Assembly: GCA_910588175.1 (NCBI GenBank)
Contig: CAJUQQ010000020.1
Coordinates: 1-32,570, forward strand
DNA from: an uncultured Oscillibacter sp.
GTDB taxonomy: Bacteria; Bacillota; Clostridia; Oscillospirales; Oscillospiraceae
Direction of reading: 5' to 3'
Length of the DNA stretch: 32,570 bases
A program made the position numbers and the translations under genes. Position 1 is the stretch's first letter. The number at the start of each line of letters is the position of its first letter. This document shows, one piece after another, positions 30,435 to 32,570 of this stretch. A model generated the notes under the pieces. The model searched no databases and was not told the DNA's origin. It was given only the letters and a program-made list of their open reading frames with translations.

Positions 30435-31511
30435 TCACTTTTTCGCTTGTTTCAGCGGGACCACCACATCGCCGAACTGAATGGACTCCACCTTGGAAAG
30501 GTCTACAGGAAAGTCCCAGGAGCCTTTTATCTGCGGGTCACTGGAGTCGTGCCCGGAGTCAAGGCCCTCGATGGCCATACCACCTTTAAGATTCAATACC
30601 GGCAATTTCCGGTCATAATCGCAGTTTTCACAGAATTCTACAAGCTCTTTGGGCAGGAGATAGCTGTAGCCAATGGAGGTCACTCGGATATCCTGGATAT
30701 CAATTGTTATTTCAGTGGTCGTCTCATTGCTGAAGTTCTCTCCCCACTCCCATTTTGTACAGGGCACACAGGCACTTTTCGCCGTCAAGGCCGGCTGGTC
30801 CGTCAAGGGTTCCAGCGCAAAGGGCAGAATCCATGTTCCTTCCAAATCGGCAGACACCATAATTCCCTCGGGATAGGTGCCCGGCGGGACAGGATTCTCA
30901 TCCCGCAGCTCAATGTCCTGAAGCCGCAGCTCCATTTCGCCGCCTTCCAGGAAATTGACGCCCTTGGGCGCGTCGAACCAATACAGAAAAATCTGCGTCC
31001 CGTCCTCCGTAGTACCCAAGTCTTTCCATTGGGAAGAAAGCACTATGGGGCCTTCCGCTACCTTTTTCATCGGCCCGCCCGTCATTTTCGTACGCATAAA
31101 GTCCCACTTGCCGGACAGCCGCTCCCCCTTGACCTTGAGCATCAGGCAAATACTGCCCTCTCCGGGGGTGACGGAATCCAGAGTGACGCTGACGCCGTTT
31201 GCGATCGCCGTGACACCCACTGGCTGGACCAGGCTCTCGATGACCTCCGCCTGTTCCTTGGGCATCTCCTCCTGGCCTCCGGCTTCTGCCCACTGCTGGC
31301 CAAACCACTCCTGCAAGGTCTGGGGCACGCCGATGGCCGCCGCCAGGGCCGTCCCGGCCAGAAGGACGGCCAGCGCCGCCGCGATGATGAAGGATACGGA
31401 TACCTTTTTGACGACCTGGGTCCTCTCCTGCTTTGTCATATTCATGACCTCCTCGTTCAGTCTCTCGGAGGCGCGGACCTCGTCAAACATTTCCCGATAC
31501 GATGCTTTCAA
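30435..31511 (-). CDS. DUF4179 anti-sigma-like membrane protein
   Basis: A 358-residue protein likely to act as anti-sigma partner of the ECF factor next to it. The N-terminal cytosolic part (MKASYREMFDEVRASERLNE, with NMTKQERTQVVKK) is followed by one membrane helix (SFIIAAALAVLLAGTALAAAI, about 40-60). A large extracytoplasmic domain of mainly beta sequence follows, with a late Cys group (CVPC, CENC). The start is TTG 31511; its GGAGG overlaps the last codons of the sigma gene, so translation is coupled. Anti-sigma activity is inference from family and context. The signal sensed is unknown. Confidence 0.82.
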   Translation of the reverse strand: MKASYREMFDEVRASERLNEEVMNMTKQERTQVVKKVSVSFIIAAALAVLLAGTALAAAIGVPQTLQEWFGQQWAEAGGQEEMPKEQAEVIESLVQPVGVTAIANGVSVTLDSVTPGEGSICLMLKVKGERLSGKWDFMRTKMTGGPMKKVAEGPIVLSSQWKDLGTTEDGTQIFLYWFDAPKGVNFLEGGEMELRLQDIELRDENPVPPGTYPEGIMVSADLEGTWILPFALEPLTDQPALTAKSACVPCTKWEWGENFSNETTTEITIDIQDIRVTSIGYSYLLPKELVEFCENCDYDRKLPVLNLKGGMAIEGLDSGHDSSDPQIKGSWDFPVDLSKVESIQFGDVVVPLKQAKK

Positions 31512-31514
31512 GGC

Positions 31515-31985
31515 TCACACCTCCTCTAATTGAATTTTCAGCTTCGCCCTGGCCCGGGCCAGCCGGGTCTGGACCGTGGACGCCTTCAATCCCAGCAGCT
31601 CCCCTACCTCATCCACCTTGTAGCCCTCGTAGTAGTAGAGGTACAGCGGGACGCGGTACTTGGCGGGGAGCTCCATGACCTCCTGATAAAGCGTCTGCCG
31701 GGCCGGATCTGAGAACACCGGTTCCGGGCACTCCGACAGAGGTACCGTGCGCTTGCGCCAAGGGTGCTGGCTCATCCGTTTGCACTCGTTCAGGGCCACC
31801 CGCACCAGCCAATGGCGCAGATGGTCCTCCCCCTGAAAATCCGTGTCCGTCCGCCAGAGGCGCAGCATGGCGTTTTGGGCCGCGTCCTCCGCGTCGGCGG
31901 GATTTCGAAACCAGTTCAGGGCAATCCGGTAAACCATGTCCAGATACCGCTGGGCGGCGTCCGTGAATTGTTGTTCTGTCAGCAT
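31515..31985 (-). CDS. ECF-type RNA polymerase sigma factor
   Basis: A 156-residue sigma-70 family factor. Region 2 is seen as RYLDMVYRIALNWFRNPADAEDAAQNAMLRLW (shown as one stretch of the family), and region 4 as ELPAKYRVPLYLYYYEGYKVDEVGELLGLKASTVQTRLARARAKLK. No region 1 or 3 is seen, as in ECF factors. The ATG at 31985 is seven bases after AAGGAGA; the open frame to 32048 adds a doubtful N-terminus. It forms a pair with the DUF4179 gene. Regulon unknown. Confidence 0.9.
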   Translation of the reverse strand: MLTEQQFTDAAQRYLDMVYRIALNWFRNPADAEDAAQNAMLRLWRTDTDFQGEDHLRHWLVRVALNECKRMSQHPWRKRTVPLSECPEPVFSDPARQTLYQEVMELPAKYRVPLYLYYYEGYKVDEVGELLGLKASTVQTRLARARAKLKIQLEEV

Positions 31986-32048
31986 AAGCAGCTCTCCTTG
32001 AAAGGTCCTTTCGACAGCAATACCCAGCGATGAAGAAAAAAATCCCAC

Positions 32049-32077
32049 GGTATAGAAAAAAAATTATTGAACAAAAA
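32049..32077 (-). promoter_or_regulatory. Tentative promoter of the ECF sigma gene
   Basis: Minus strand: TTTTTG (32072-32077), a 17-base spacer, TATACC (32049-32054), in an AT-rich gap. The -35 is weak. No clear ECF-type (GAAC...CGTC) autoregulatory promoter was found. AAAAACTA is repeated directly at 32073-32080 and 32091-32098. Confidence 0.3.
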
Positions 32078-32108
32078 CTAGATTTTGTATAAAAACTATT
32101 CTGGTTAT

Positions 32109-32138
32109 GAAAAAAGAGGGCAAACGCCCTCTTTTTTC
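32109..32138 (-). terminator. Terminator of tyrS
   Basis: Perfect 13-bp stem GAAAAAAGAGGGC / GCCCTCTTTTTTC with AAAC loop, immediately after the tyrS stop. On the minus strand the 3' arm supplies a T run. Confidence 0.92.
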
Positions 32139-32570
32139 TCACCGGGTATAGGCCCGATGGAACACCTTTTTGCCCTTTTTTATGATAACGCCCTCTCCCT
32201 GGAAGTCCGCCTGGTCGAAGGACGCGGCGATATCCGACACCTTCCGGTCGTTTACCATCATGCCTCCCTGCTGAATGAGCCGCCGGGCCTCCCCGTTGGA
32301 GGGGCACAGGCCGCAGGCAACCAGCAAAGCGATAGCGCCGATCTTCCCGTCCTCAAACTTGGCGGCGGGCAGCTCCGTAGAGGGCATGTGCTCCACAGAA
32401 CCCGCTCCGGCAAAGAGACCCCGGGCCGTCTCCTGGGCCTTTTCGGCCTCCTCCTCCCCGTGGACCAGCTTGGTCAGCTCATAGGCCAGGATTTCTTTGG
32501 CCCGGTTCAGCTGGCTGCCCTCCCACTTGTCCATGGCGTCGATCTCCTCCAGGGGCAGGAAGGTCAGCAT
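32139..32570 (-). CDS. tyrS: Tyrosyl-tRNA synthetase, C-terminal part (truncated by window edge)
   Basis: The last 143 residues of TyrRS. The fragment begins LTFLPLEEIDAM, with the C-terminal end of the catalytic domain (NRAKEILAYELTKLVHGEEEA), and ends in an S4 RNA-binding domain (GLCPSNGEARRLIQQGGMMVNDRKV). The N-terminal catalytic part with its HIGH and KMSKS motifs lies beyond the window. The stop is at 32139, followed at once by a strong terminator. Confidence 0.95.
   Translation of the reverse strand: MLTFLPLEEIDAMDKWEGSQLNRAKEILAYELTKLVHGEEEAEKAQETARGLFAGAGSVEHMPSTELPAAKFEDGKIGAIALLVACGLCPSNGEARRLIQQGGMMVNDRKVSDIAASFDQADFQGEGVIIKKGKKVFHRAYTR

Noticed and set aside
30426..31529. 367-codon plus-strand frame opposite the DUF4179 gene
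   Set aside because: The minus-strand gene has a membrane helix, coupled RBS and sigma partner; the plus frame starts inside the terminator region and has no domain.
1..32570. CRISPR arrays, tRNA or rRNA genes, insertion sequences, phage genes
   Set aside because: No repeated spaced units, no cloverleaf or rRNA stretches, and no transposase, integrase or terminal repeats were seen on reading both strands.

Overview
The window reads as the chromosome of a GC-rich (roughly 60% by eye), endospore-forming, gut-type Clostridia, most likely an Oscillospiraceae relative (Oscillibacter/Flavonifractor/Lawsonibacter-like). The evidence is a complete spoIIIA operon, an IspH–ribosomal protein S1 fusion, a butyryl-CoA:acetate CoA-transferase, a DUF3343 plus EF2568-type cysteine desulfurase pair, and Firmicutes gene order (yicC-remA-gmk-rpoZ-priA-def-fmt; spoIIIAA-AH-asp23-nusB-xseA-xseB-ispA). 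The genus is inference. I see no rRNA, tRNA, CRISPR array, insertion sequence or phage gene. Almost everything is on the minus strand; only three small genes lie on the plus strand. No gene-free stretch exceeds 300 bases.

Region 1 (23-10142) looks like one 12-gene minus-strand transcription unit behind a clear sigma-A-type promoter upstream of cdaA: cdaA-cdaR (c-di-AMP synthesis), an RseC-like membrane protein, a DUF5685 protein, a J-domain protein with a Cys-rich tail, then yicC-remA-gmk-rpoZ-priA-def-fmt. Most neighbours overlap by 1-4 bases. coaBC, usually between rpoZ and priA, and glmM, usually after cdaR, are absent.

Region 2 (10174-15243) holds a DUF3343 protein and a class V aminotransferase/cysteine desulfurase (sulfur/selenium chemistry), carD-ispD-ispF with a possible 48-residue ORF after ispF, and a single-gene but unit with a strong promoter.

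Region 3 (15281-23313) is a nine-gene minus-strand unit: a small Xre regulator, xseA-xseB, ispA, a MurR/RpiR regulator, a BaiN/HI0933-type flavoprotein, cmk, plsC and the ispH-rpsA fusion, closed by a strong terminator. ispD, ispF, ispH and ispA together give four steps of isoprenoid synthesis in the window.

Region 4 (23323-29618) contains a divergent small plus-strand gene whose promoter carries a perfect 16-bp palindrome, the asp23-nusB unit, and the complete eight-gene spoIIIA operon, preceded by a sigma-E-like promoter.

Region 5 (29652-32570) contains an accessory plus-strand Xre/membrane-protein pair with its own promoter and operator-like palindrome, a 17-bp bidirectional terminator, an ECF sigma factor with a DUF4179 anti-sigma-like partner, and the 3' end of tyrS. 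The window is mainly core genome. The least explained parts are the RseC/DUF5685/J-domain module, the two Xre cassettes with visible operators, the tandem repeat before carD, and the small ORF after ispF.
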